From Porodaedalea pini (taxonomy: Eukaryota > Basidiomycota > Agaricomycetes > Hymenochaetales > Hymenochaetaceae), in the NCBI GenBank assembly GCA_002794775.1, contig NBAY01000044.1, positions 124,001-188,000 on the forward strand: 64,000 nt of DNA, written 5' to 3'. The notes under the pieces were generated by a model. The model made no database searches and was not told the DNA's origin. It saw only the letters and a program-made list of their open reading frames with translations. Within the stretch, counting starts at the first letter, position 1; each line of letters begins with the position of its first letter. Made by a program: the position numbers and the translations under genes. This document shows, in pieces, positions 22,397 to 32,589 of this stretch.

Positions 22397-23451
22397 TGCG
22401 AGTCGACGACCTCTTCGTTATCGCCTTCTTCCTCCACATAGTCCTCCACCGTCGACCTCCGAGTGTCTACGACTTCCTCGAAGGCCGACTCCTTCATCGC
22501 TCCGAGCTCGTCGGCGAGAACACGACGTTCGCCTGGCGCCATCAGTTCCAGCATGCGCTGGATGATCGGTTTCGCCTGTGGGCACTTGTCTTTAAAGTGG
22601 CCCAGCCCACCACAGATCCAGCACGCACGTCGTCGTTGTGCCTCGTTCATCGAGACGTCCATCGGTTGACCAGCGCCTCCAAAGGTGATGCCGGTGGCAT
22701 CGCGTCTGTCGACGTGAGGGGCCGCTACCTGACGGTGAGCTGGGGGCGCTTGTTGTGGTAGGCGAGGAGGGGGAAGAAAGGCGCGTCCTCGTTGGATAGC
22801 GCGAATCTGCTGTTCGCCGCGGTCTATTTCAATCGCCTTGTTCTTCCAATCCTCGTATTTCGTTGGAACTGGCGTCGACCTTAGCACTCCACGGACCACC
22901 TCGATGTTCATCGCCCGCTTGAGGCGATCGCAGATGACGCTGTCGTCTTTCAACTCGGCGCGCTTAATTATCACGTCGAACTTCTGGAAGAACTCGTCCG
23001 CGGTTAGGTCCTTCTGAACCTTATCTCGGAAATCCTTCAGCGCTTTCTCCTTGCGATTCGGGTCGTCGAACGAGGCGTCGAGTCGTTCCTGGAATCTTTC
23101 CCAGCTGTCGGTGAAGGTGACGATCCCCGACGTTGTCAACTCCTCGACGTAGTTCTGCGCCCACGTTGCCGCATTACCACCCTTCAGGTAGGAGAGAGCT
23201 ACATAAATCTTACTCTCTGACGTAGGGTATCGACTTGGATTTGCGGATACAAAAAGGAGGACTTCACGTCTGAAGTCGAGGTAATCGTCGCCACCAGTGA
23301 ATTCTCGTGGTCGGGCGACATCTATGTTGGGGGTCGGGGGGTTAGCGGCCGTGACCGGTGCTGGGGCGTTGTTCGCCTGATGGGCGAAGGCATTCGCAAC
23401 GATGGCCATGATCTGCGCCATTTGCTGTTGGCTGAAACCTTCTGCTGACAT
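22372..23451 (-). CDS. Element C gag
   Basis: The 359-residue Gag starts at an ATG at 23,451 (MSAEGFSQQQMAQIM). The Gag core includes PREFTGGDDYLDF, VALSYLKGGNAATW and WERFQERLDASF. A CX2CX4HX4C zinc knuckle (CWICGGLGHFKDKC) and an acidic tail follow, up to a TAG at 22,372. The reading frame remains open for about 120 codons upstream of this Met, back to a TAA at 23,812, and looks coding (IWWSEIRRSWYSS, then Pro/Thr-rich), but it contains no ATG. The true N-terminus may therefore be longer, through a spliced leader or a non-ATG start. Confidence 0.93.
   Translation of the reverse strand: MSAEGFSQQQMAQIMAIVANAFAHQANNAPAPVTAANPPTPNIDVARPREFTGGDDYLDFRREVLLFVSANPSRYPTSESKIYVALSYLKGGNAATWAQNYVEELTTSGIVTFTDSWERFQERLDASFDDPNRKEKALKDFRDKVQKDLTADEFFQKFDVIIKRAELKDDSVICDRLKRAMNIEVVRGVLRSTPVPTKYEDWKNKAIEIDRGEQQIRAIQRGRAFLPPPRLPQQAPPAHRQVAAPHVDRRDATGITFGGAGQPMDVSMNEAQRRRACWICGGLGHFKDKCPQAKPIIQRMLELMAPGERRVLADELGAMKESAFEEVVDTRRSTVEDYVEEEGDNEEVVDSQGFANGQA
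22390..22396 (-). promoter_or_regulatory. -1 ribosomal frameshift heptamer GGGTTTT
   Basis: On the coding strand the gag codons read G GGT TTT, exactly the X XXY YYZ slippery arrangement, five codons before the gag stop. A one-base backward slip gives GGG TTT TGC, which is the pol frame, open from here to the end of pol. This fits both frames exactly. A downstream RNA structure was not worked out. Confidence 0.75.
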
Positions 23452-24149
23452 CGCGGGTTCGGGTGCGGGTGTCGAAGGTTCTGGAGGAGTCGGCGGTGAG
23501 GGGTCTCTGTTGGTTTCGCGGTAAGGACCTGGGGTCGGTGGTAGGTTGACCGTAGACGTTGACGGTGCAGGTGACGACGGAGCGGCTGGGGGCCACCTTG
23601 CTCTCCTCCCTCGTTCGTCTGATGAATACCAGCTGCGCCGGATTTCACTCCACCAGATGTCGTGAGTGACGCCGCTATTATTGGTCGCGACGTAACCTGG
23701 TCGGTCTGGATCCCAACGGGCTGAAGCAGGAAGGGCCCGTTGCTGTTCGTCGGTGAGATCTATCTTGACGTTGGCGGAGGGACAGGGATCGGTTGCGCGT
23801 TCGATCCGGGGTTACGCCAACGTTGAGCGGGTTCGTCAGCGAAGTTGATGATGAGGCGGTAGGATCCGAGTGAGATTACAAACGAGATTGTCGTCGAAGT
23901 TTGGACTCGTCTTGTTATCCACGTCCACGTTAGGTGCGTGCTCCACCAGAGGCTAATTCGTAGAGCCAGGGTCGGGAAATGTCGGTTGATATATTTACGT
24001 AATACACGAACGTCCGAAAACGTCCGGGCAGGGTTGAGGGTTGTCGTTTAGGGGGTTTACACGTCAAGTCCGTCGAGGGGAGCGCTCCTCTAGACCGAGT
24101 GAAGGCGAGTCGACAGCGACGACTTACGCTGGGGATGAGCCTGGGTGAG

Positions 24150-24160
24150 GTTCTGCTTTT
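24150..24160 (-). other. Element C primer-binding site, self-complementary to the LTR
   Basis: One base inside the 5' LTR the coding strand reads AAAAGCAGAAC. Its reverse complement, GTTCTGCTTTT, lies in the LTR at 24,367-24,357 on the coding strand, 33 bases downstream of a TATATA box, where transcription would start. The RNA 5' end can therefore pair with the primer-binding site over 11 nt, as in Tf1 of fission yeast and sushi-group elements. It is not the usual TGG-type tRNA site. Confidence 0.75.
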
Positions 24161-24161
24161 A

Positions 24162-24574
24162 TGTTAGGCGGGAGCCCGGGAGACAACTCGGACTGGGCAG
24201 GCCTCGGCTGACTGTCGTCTGGGACGTGCTATACTCGAGCGTAGACTCGGGACACGCTTACTCAGGCTAGGTCGTCGCGGAGGTAAGAGGATTAATACAA
24301 GTCTAAACTAATACAAGGGGGACGAGTCTCACCTAGGTCGTCGCGGAGGTAAGAGGAAAAGCAGAACAAGGAGTTCATGCGATTCCTGAGACCTTATATA
24401 GCGACGACCGTGAGACTATATTATCTAACATTACATAACGAGTGGGAATGGAACGAATGAAGGTAGTGTGGGAATGATTGTGTAAGATGGGTAAATATAA
24501 TGAAAAGGACGAATATAATAAAGGAAATGGTAAAAGGGAAAATAAAGGAAAAGGTGAAAGTTCAGGTTCTAACA
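24162..24574 (-). repeat. Element C right LTR (5' LTR) with promoter
   Basis: This 413-bp LTR is apparently identical to the left one. On the coding strand a TATATAAGG box (24,400-24,392) precedes the inferred RNA start GTTCTGCTTTT at 24,367 by 33 nt. The LTR ends TCTAACA and is followed by the target duplication ATATG. Confidence 0.95.
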
Positions 24575-24747
24575 ATATGCAGGAACAAAAGAAGAGATTG
24601 TACATATTAGTAATAAGCTTACTACACCTGTCCTTACACATGGGCAACTGACATAATGTGACAACTAATATTGTATTTAGTGGGGCTTTAGTGTAATTAG
24701 AATTTCACAATAAAATTCAAGTTTCTTCCAGACAGACTAAGATAATA

Positions 24748-24846
24748 CAGGTGGGTGTAAGTGAAGGCTAAGTCATGTGCACCAGTTTAGCTGGGAGTTG
24801 CTGCATAAAGCTTGCACGTGACTCAGCCATCACTTACACCCACCTG
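24748..24846. mobile_element. 99-bp palindromic miniature element with TA target duplication
   Basis: Terminal inverted repeats of about 30 bp begin CAGGTGGGTGTAAGTGA at both ends, with two mismatches, and surround a short centre. TA lies immediately outside each end. CAG termini with TA duplications fit a Tc1/mariner/pogo-type MITE. Confidence 0.55.
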
Positions 24847-24904
24847 TATATTGTCTGTAGAACTCAGACAAAGCCAGAATAGATATGAGCACTGTGTTTA
24901 AACC

Positions 24905-25262
24905 CAAGTCCTGGCGAAGCCAGGACAGATCTAAGCATTGCATTTAAAAAACAAGTCCTGGCAAAGCCAGGATGGATCTAAGCATTGTGTTTGAAAAAAC
25001 AAGTCTTGGTGAAGCCAGGATGGATCTAAGCATTGTGTTCAAAAAAACAAGTCTTGGCAAAAGCCAGAATGGATCTAAGCATTGTGTTTAAAAAAACAAG
25101 TCTTGGCAAAAGCCAGAATGGATCTAAGCATTGTGTTTAAAAAAACAAGTCCTGGCAAAGCCAGGATGGATCTGAGCATTGCATTTAAAAAACAAGTCCC
25201 GGCGAAGCCGGGATGGATCTAAGCACTGCGTTTGAAGTGAAGTCCCGGCGAAGCCGGGACTT
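24905..25262. repeat. Minisatellite of about eight 47-49-bp units, each holding a hairpin
   Basis: Units start near 24,905, 24,952, 25,000, 25,048, 25,097, 25,146, 25,193 and 25,240. Each contains a short palindrome such as TCCTGGCGAAGCCAGGA followed by ATCTAAGCATTG and an A-run. In the last two units the stem is CCCGG/CCGGG instead of CCTGG/CCAGG, so both sides have changed together. Confidence 0.8.
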
Positions 25263-25589
25263 CAGCTGGTTGTATTGTATAGTGCATGTACATGTTTTGG
25301 AGTGTGTGCAGTAGCAACAGCAGATATGATGGAACTCGCTACCGATAAACATGCATCCAGAAATCAATGGATCGTAAAATGGACTGGAAGGCTGCTTGAT
25401 TGACACGTAGCAAATTTGTGATTAAATGCGCCGATGTTAGTGGGGGCATGGTACGAAAGCAGACGAGCAAAGAAACTGCATTGCGGCTCAAGGTTCTATC
25501 TCTGCAAGTTCCGTGAGGTTTTCCTTCAGGCGCATCCTGAACAAATCGTTTCGCAGGTCGTGGCGCGCATACCGATGTCTCAGCTTTGG

Positions 25590-25862
25590 ATTGCTTGCAA
25601 ACTCGCCTCCGTCATCCTCGCTAAGTCACATCAACAGTCATATTTTGATTCAGGTTATAACGAGCGTAGCCAAAAGCCCTATAGCGAAACGTGCACTGGG
25701 TTCAGAATAAAAAAACGAGCATGTATCGACACCCTAATATTCATGTATCCGTAATCCATAAGATACAAGCCAAACCAGTCTGACACCACTTCGGCACATG
25801 ACAACAACCTCGGTGGACAGATCATGTCCATCTTCAATTGCGACGTCCATGTCAGTTGATCA
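25590..25862. repeat. Fragment of the duplicated unit: end of segment Z and start of segment Y
   Basis: The sequence matches 42,850-43,080 (the run from CTCCGTCATCCTCGC to ACAACC) and then 43,259-43,300 (AGATCATGTCCA...). It is cut at 25,862 by a half copy of the palindromic element seen at 57.6-58.4 kb. Homology to the unit resumes after 26,266, in the 3' flank of the DUF6533 gene. Confidence 0.6.
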
Positions 25863-26265
25863 GCATATAATCAACTCAGCATAGATCCCCAATCTGAGAG
25901 AGATCTTCCATTCATGCAAGGAGTCTATGTGGATTTTAAATCCAATGAGCCTCTTTCCTTTGTGTCCAAGACTTTACAGATTCTAAATCTAATAAACCAC
26001 CATTCTCTTTATTACAGACAATGGAGATTCAGAAGCCCAGAACTATCTTATCCTTTGGCAAAGTAGATTGTAGACACTAAGTTCAGAAATACTTTTCTTG
26101 ATGGCCATCAATTCTAGATACATAAAGCATAATTTTTGCAAAATTTGATTGATTGAGAATTTACAATCCATGTAAGGCTTTTCCGGCCAAAATTATATGA
26201 GCCCCACTAAACACTCCATGATATACTCTTCCCTCATGGAAAACCCCAGATTTTCCTGCCATGTC
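25862..26265. mobile_element. Half copy (one arm) of the palindromic element found at 57,591-58,392
   Basis: The sequence matches the right arm at 58,000-58,390, from the palindrome centre (GCATATAATCAACTCAGC) to the terminal CCCCAGATTTTCCTGCC. The left arm is absent, so this is a deletion product. Confidence 0.7.
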
Positions 26266-26846
26266 CTAAAGCTTGCAAAAGCTGCCGTCAACCAGGAACT
26301 TGAAGTTGAATACGTTGTGTCAAGTACATGCCGTCCTTCAAAACCCTCCGCTCTGGATTTTCTTTCGATCACTGAAGCTTTACTTTCCTCCTGTACACCT
26401 CATGCATTATATCAATTTCTCTGCTGTGTTCTGGGAACCTCCTTCACATTCCATTGCGGCACTAGTTTCCTTTGTATATCTTTTATTCCTGTTCGGCTTC
26501 TGTGCGTACCATCTTGCATCTGACAAAACACTTATTATTTTCCTTTGCTTCCATTTCAAAGCCGATTTTCAATAAATAATGCTCTAATTATACCACAGCA
26601 GCCGCAACGTACATGTAAGATTGGGTATGGTCTTTAAAAAAAAGGAATCCAGAAAACGGCAGCAAAACGAGTCAAAGAAACGAGACAGCCAGATTTACTA
26701 ACAAATAATGTGAATTCCCAAAAACATAGGTCATATCGTTCATCCCTGTTTGCCTTCGAGATCAGTCGGCTATTTACATATCGGTATCAAATACCTCCTG
26801 ATAGGCAGATTGATGAAACAGAACTTGCTTACGACTTTCATGGGTT

Positions 26847-28424
26847 CTAAGCAAATTCCATCTCACTCACCGCCCTCGTCCTGTAACTTGTCCCTTCATT
26901 GAGTCCCTGCTCCCCCACCTCCTTCAAGTTGATCAGCATCTGACTTCCAAGGATGCAGAGGAAAGCCGGATTTCCAAGGGATACTAGAACACTCAACAAG
27001 AAGACATTCAATATTTCTACTTTGAACTCCAGTATGTTCAGTATGGAGCAGGCAACAACACTGAACTCAATTGTCAGCTGGCCGCTAAGGAAGAATCACG
27101 CAAACTCACAGAATAAAATAAATCAATTGATCCTCAATAAGAACTTTGACAAGTTTGAATCCCTTGAAGCCAGCCGACATTCTCCAGAACTCAGCTGCCT
27201 TGTACAGGGCTAAAGCCATCAGTATGAGTCCATATACCATTGGAATAATCCTATTTTTAATTGAGAAATGATGCAGCTCATACAACCTTGGATCACTCAC
27301 CAGTCCACAAGCCCCAATCGCCACGGGACAAAGTTGTTTTCACCACAAACTGTGATACCCTTGGCAAGACCGAAGATAGCAACTAAGTGCAAACTTAGTT
27401 TTTGCACCACCGGCTGAACACAAGACTGACCACCTTGAGCTAAATTGGCATAAACAAAGATCCCCAACTTGAAAGCCACCTCCAATCCAAGCAGTGTTCT
27501 GAGGCATATTGATAGTCTTCTGTCTACAAAAAATGAGTGGCAGCTTGTTAAGTCCCGTTATACTCACCTTGGGAATAAAGTGCAAGGACACGAATCATAA
27601 GGATACCTATATCAATTAAAAGTCGATTGAAAACCTGTTCTATTTCATCACTTACAGTCAATCAAGACAATTGTAATCCAGTCTAAAATTTCTGTCAGAA
27701 GAGCACCTTGCACAACCGAGTATGAGCGACTCACTGGCAATATTATAAGTCCATTGAGCAAAGTTACCTGAGAGATGTCAGTGATCTTTACTTGGCCTTA
27801 ATACTTTGCAACTCACACCTACAAATGCTGTCAATATATATTTTGTAGGAATGAAACTGCAAAGCTTACAATGGAAGATCTGCTCTGTACGAGTTCCCTT
27901 CGATGGTGGTTAATAGAGGACCTTTCGAAGAGAGAACCACATGATAAATGTTGCTCACAAAAGAGAAATGAGACTGCACCCAGGAGTCTGATATATCGAT
28001 TCTGATGATGTCTCAGCTGCTCAGTCAAAGACATGCTAGCTAGAATGTTACGCACCGCAAAATAAACAATATTCATGTTTCTCCATGGAGGGTCCTTCAA
28101 TTTACCCGACATAAGCACTGCAGCTTACGCAACAACTGAAAGCATACCCAGAAATATTTGACCAGGAAGACAAAACACATCATTCTTTCACATAGAGAAT
28201 AAAAGGGGAAAGCGGCTCTACCTCTTTATCCATTGTAGTCACTTCGATTTCTGTGAGCTTGGTTGAACCACTCCCAAACATGATGTATTGTACGTACTAG
28301 TATCATAGACCAAAAGAGTGACAGCTGCTACTTGAAAACACTGTGCGATGGTTGTACCTGAAACCTCAAGCATTACCTGGCTGGGGTCGATAGGCTTGAC
28401 ATCAGATCGAAGAACGAGTGCCAT
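26847..28424 (-). CDS. DUF6533-family membrane protein, copy 3 (one splice site lost)
   Basis: Start ATG is at 28,424 and the stop is at 26,847. Eleven exons match those of copy 5, and all but one border are intact. The later exons encode ILMIRVLALYSQ, DRRLSICLKTLL-like, GLAKGITVCGENNFVPWR, MVYGLILMALALYKAAEFW and the C-terminal NLKEVGEQGLNEGTSY...EMEFA. The acceptor in front of the 15-nt microexon (V-K-Y-F-W) reads CTTCCTG instead of CTTCCAG, so the AG is gone. Skipping that exon would keep the frame but remove the conserved VKYFW of the DUF6533 signature. It may be a functional variant or an early pseudogene. Confidence 0.75.
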
Positions 28425-28559
28425 GCAGTAAGTAAGACCACCTCAAATTCATGATGTCTGGTGGGAGTCTTAGATGGGGGTTGTCTCAACTAAGCATTCC
28501 AGAATACGTCTTTATATACATTAACTGAGAGATCACACACCAAAACAGATGGGAGTCAG

Positions 28560-30261
28560 ATTTATTTCTCAGCTGAGGAGATTGAAGAAAGTCGCCGGTC
28601 TGAAAGGGAGAAAAAGACAGTTATAACAAAAGAAAGGAAATGCACTAACCATTTGCATTCGGAGGCCGACGTGTTCATAAGCTCGATCATCTTCTCATCT
28701 GTGTGTTTTGTTGTTGACATTGAGAATCTTTCATTAAGCCAATATTTGTTCGTGACGAAATTGGAATTTGGTCGATTTAGTTCCTGCAAGTCTTGAAATC
28801 GTACCAGTGACTGCCTTTTGTGTCTACAACTTTCAGTGAAAAGATGAATGTTATCCTTCTGAAGGGCAGTATGAAACAGTGGATCAAAGCCATTCAATTG
28901 ATGCGGTGTCTAATGAAGTTTTGGTGAACACGGCGAGTCCGGGGAGCGTGAAACAGGGCTGGAACTGGCATAAAAGTGTTCCCGATGATATACGGATGCT
29001 GAAAGTCTGTCATTCAACGAGTGGTGCACAGATGCAAGACTTGGTGTTAACAAATCCGTCATATGCACTAGACTAGTCCCGTTTTTACACCTGAGCTTCT
29101 GGTTGCTCACCTTTGACAGTTCATGACATATGGCACATAATGACAAATAGTCCTTTCTTTGTGTACTGAGATTTCATCAGAGTCACGGTAGCGAGACCTA
29201 TCACAACCGGATTCACTTGTGACAAGCACGTTTTCTGAAACCAATGGATCATAAGATGGCACATCTTTGCAAATCATATTGCCTCGACAAGTTTTATGTG
29301 TTTGAATCTCACCCTGTCTTGACTCAGGAAATCTGATCGTTGACCTGAGCTCTGAGCACTGCACAAGGCAAAGTGATAAAGTAATCACATCCCTGGCATG
29401 AGGCCTTGCTTGTTGTCTCCATACACTCTTTTAAGTTTGGTGCAGACGTTGGCTAAGCACCAGTCGTTTTGACATGTCAACGGTGAGACACCTTTCTCTC
29501 TTTGTATCTGAGCATGAACGTGCTTGTCGGACTTTAGAAGCAAGCTCCTCCACTTCGAAGTCATGTTAGTGTCTTCCTTTGGTCACTGCTTGTCCTCATT
29601 TGTCGTGTCAGCCACTCGCTCCAGGTCCAAAACCAAATCACATCCTCTCTAGGGAAATCTCGAACCCACTGCTTTTCTCCACAAGCCCCAGTCAAAATGT
29701 AGAAAGCGAGCCAAATTGGGCACTTTCGAGCATCTTGTTCTGATCGGCTCCTTCACTTATTTCATCTGTTTTTCTGTCTGTATGGTCGGACTCCACAGCG
29801 TCACATACCATTGATAAAAATATCAACACTGCATCCTTGCACATTCTTGTCTTTCCCGATCTCGGGTACAGGCTTAACAGAGAGAGTCAAGGAGTGTTCA
29901 TGAGCATGAGATATTGTTGACCTGGAGAGGTACTATAGTTATAGCATCCTATGTGATGATGACCATGAGGAAGAGGCGTTGGAGTGATTCCAGGAGCGTC
30001 TGTCGATGAGTAGATTTCACCATCTCAACTCACCAATCTGATTGGGTGTAGACTTGCCTCCGTCGTCCTCACCAAGTCGCATCAACAGTCATATCTTGAT
30101 TCACGTTACAACAAGCATACCTAAAACTACTGCAATAAAACATGCACTGGACTTAGAATTAAAAAACGAGCATGTTCGATGCCCTAATATTCATGCATCC
30201 GTAATCCAAAAGGTACAAGACAAACCAGTCTGATACCACTTTGGCACATGACAACAACCAT
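28560..30261. repeat. Segment Z, copy 3
   Basis: The match to 980-2,600 and 41,590-43,080 is close over most of its length. Minus-strand blocks homologous to those in copy 1 recur (ICKDVPSYDPLVSEN, VHKERTICHYVPYV). Element B interrupts the join between this segment and segment Y at 37,613. Confidence 0.55.
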
Positions 30262-31102
30262 TGTAGGGGTGCAGACTCTTCTAATCCGAAGGGCGATTTG
30301 GGCTACGGCTCATGATCGACCTAAGGGGGACTGCGGTGACTCGGTATACCGAGAGGGACAACCTAAGTAGAGCGAGGTTCGAGATATGAAGACTTGGTGA
30401 TACGGATACCTGCAGGATTCCAGTTGGACCAAGACTCAGGCGGGTAGGATCGGCACTTGTGGCAGCGGCTGAGGGCATTTGGTGATTGGGTGACGGAGTT
30501 CTGAGAGTTGGTGACAGAGTTGGTGTATACTGTTTTCAGAACGAGAGTTGGGCGAGTATTGCATAGTAATGCATGTAGTAGATTGCGGTCTAGAGGTGGA
30601 GAGGGGACTGTCTGTCTCTGTACTGTTGCTCCTCTGTCTCTATTCTCTCTGTCTCTGTGTCTCTGTGTACAAACTACCACAAATTTATACTAAACTGAAG
30701 CAGAGAAAGCGGTGCAGGACTCGGCCGAGTCTGTGTGAACAGATGTGAAGGTGAGTCGGCAATCAGTCTGCACACATCATGCAGCCGATTGTTGTGGAGT
30801 GATGTTGTAGTGCCCAACCTGCTCTCTCGTCTCCCACCACTGCACACCTGTATCCCACATCCTTGTCCTACTTGCCTAAATCCTTCCACCTGTGCCCATG
30901 AGAGTCGGTCGTCCATGTGCTGATCGAGTTCGTACGACATCCATCCGTCTGATCGTGTCCATACCAAGAATTAATAATAAAGAGTCGGCCGCCGATTACA
31001 AATGAATAAATGGTAATGTTTGGCGGCCGGTAAAGGGAGTCAAAGGAGTAGTGTAAGTGAAGGGAGAAAGACTCGGCCGGTGCATAGGCGATGGTTAATC
31101 GC
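30262..31102 (-). repeat. Element B left LTR, interrupted by an insertion near its end
   Basis: The LTR reads normally to ATCGCT, where a 1.09-kb insertion occurs. The last LTR bases (CTACA) follow at 32,192-32,196. Confidence 0.88.
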
Positions 31103-32188
31103 TGATAATACTGAGTTCCGGTTGTTAGTAAATGGGAATCAGATGATTGAGTTTGAGGGAGACGTGTCTAGTGGGTCAATACCCTCGTTCTGATTGAGTT
31201 CCGTGGGTTCCGGATCGCAGGATTTGGGTTGCATGTGTTCCGGTGTGTCAGGGGCAACGGAATCGGCAAAACATACTAGTAGGGAAGTGTTTGGAGCATA
31301 GCACTGGTGGAGCGCTCGAGATGTGTGGGGGATCATTGGTGGCTGTGTCGGAAGACATGGAGATGCGCTAATACTAGTGCGACTTCTCAGAGTGGGATTG
31401 TCCTCAGGATGGATGGCTGGTCCCTGTGCTCAACAGATGTCGTCTGGAGTACCAGAGAGCTGGGCGAGATACAGGACTTAAATCAGAAGGTAAGAGACGA
31501 GAGGGGATGAAGTCAAGATAACGAGAACGAAGCGGAACGAGGCGAAGACGGAATGGACGGAACGAGCGCAACACAAATAAAATGAAGTTGAGGTGAGCGA
31601 TTCGAGTCACTAAGGCACTGAGGAGTACCTAGAGACCATCCTGAGAGATATCACACAAATTTAGGCGTCGAAACTTGGGGGTGGAATTGCTGTTCTATCT
31701 ACAACATTTGGTGCTCTATAAATACTAAACAAATATCCTGCGTAAACATGAAAGGCGAAATAAAATAAGATGAGTCCTCTATTGTCCTACCACTGAGCCT
31801 CCTGAGTGTTCCTTTGAGCAGCTCCACAATCCGAACTACTGAAAGGCAGGGACGGCACGTGTTGACTTGGCGTAGCATCGGTGAGCTTTGGGATCCTTTG
31901 TACGGAGCCAGAATGACCAATGCCGGGCTGGCGCATGTTTGTTAGACAAAGGCAAATGAACGAACCTTTGGCAGGGTCGAGAGGACATGCGCACAGATAA
32001 GTGCACCGGGGTCGGTCCGAGTAGCTGATGCGTGCGATCCGGTCGTTGCATGCGTTCTGTGTTCAGGTAATCACCGCTGATCCGGGTGTACCACTTCATT
32101 CAATTGCTGAGTCAAGGCCCTTCGACTTCGTGACATACATCGCATGTGTTCCACTCGTTCCGTGCCCAACGAACCGGTTGGTGTTACA
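31103..32188. mobile_element. 1.09-kb insertion inside the element B LTR, possible solo LTR
   Basis: ATCGCT, present once in other LTR copies, occurs on both sides (31,098-31,103 and 32,188-32,193), so it is a 4-6 bp target duplication depending on how the ends are drawn. With a 4-bp duplication the insert runs TGATAATACTG...GGTGTTACA, with the TG...CA ends of an LTR. It contains no convincing coding frame. It does not resemble the LTRs of A, B or C. Confidence 0.55.
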
Positions 32189-32301
32189 TCGCTACATCTC
32201 CTGGGGGGCCAGAAAAAAAGTGTTTGTGGTATATATGAGAGGTGGTTGAATTGGAAATTAAAGAATGTGTAATGGGCGGGGTTTGGTGCATTCTGTGGTA
32301 T

Positions 32302-32589
32302 TTAATGGTGTGAAGAAGAAGAAGAAGAGGTTGATGGTTCACTGATCAATGCCGAAATTGCACCCTGGAGTTTTGTGATGTGCGCTATCTGCTGCGCGAC
32401 CGTGTCACGGAGGTTCTCGAGTTGGACTGTCAGGGCTGGGTGGTGTATGCTTGTCGGCAGTTCCAGGCCTTGATTAATGACATATTTTGTGTGGTTGTTG
32501 ATCAAGGTCGGTTGGGGTCGGTACTGGACATCGATCGCCATGTCCTTGAGGATGATCGCATGGGGAGTCATAATGTCGGTACTTTCCAC
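32302..32589 (-). pseudogene. Element B third-gene remnant with internal deletion
   Basis: The frame starts MESTDIMTPHAI at 32,589 and runs straight into YRPQPTLINNHTKYVINQG and the serine-run C-terminus, 95 codons in all. The equivalent ends in element A are 1.3 kb apart. The junction falls on CCATG, present at both A breakpoints, and a further 72 bp are missing. The frame is open, so a short protein could still be made. Confidence 0.6.

Larger units (their letters stand above)
18333..24574 (-). mobile_element. Element C: intact chromodomain Ty3/gypsy retrotransposon (6.24 kb)
   Basis: Two 413-bp LTRs (TGTTAGG...TCTAACA) read as identical when compared base by base. They are flanked by a perfect 5-bp target duplication, ATATG (18,328-18,332 and 24,575-24,579). 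Coding is on the minus strand: gag 23,451-22,372, then pol 22,396-18,746 in the -1 frame. Pol has every catalytic motif and a C-terminal chromodomain, which places the element among chromoviruses. Its primer-binding site pairs with its own LTR (Tf1/sushi type). The identical LTRs and uninterrupted frames imply recent insertion and possible activity. Confidence 0.96.

Noticed and set aside
18957..22565. Numerous plus-strand frames over element C gag-pol
   Set aside because: They are shadows of the intact minus-strand gag-pol, with no domains of their own.
24905..25262. CRISPR array
   Set aside because: The repeats are direct and regular, but there are no unique spacers: the whole 47-49-bp unit repeats, and the genome is eukaryotic.
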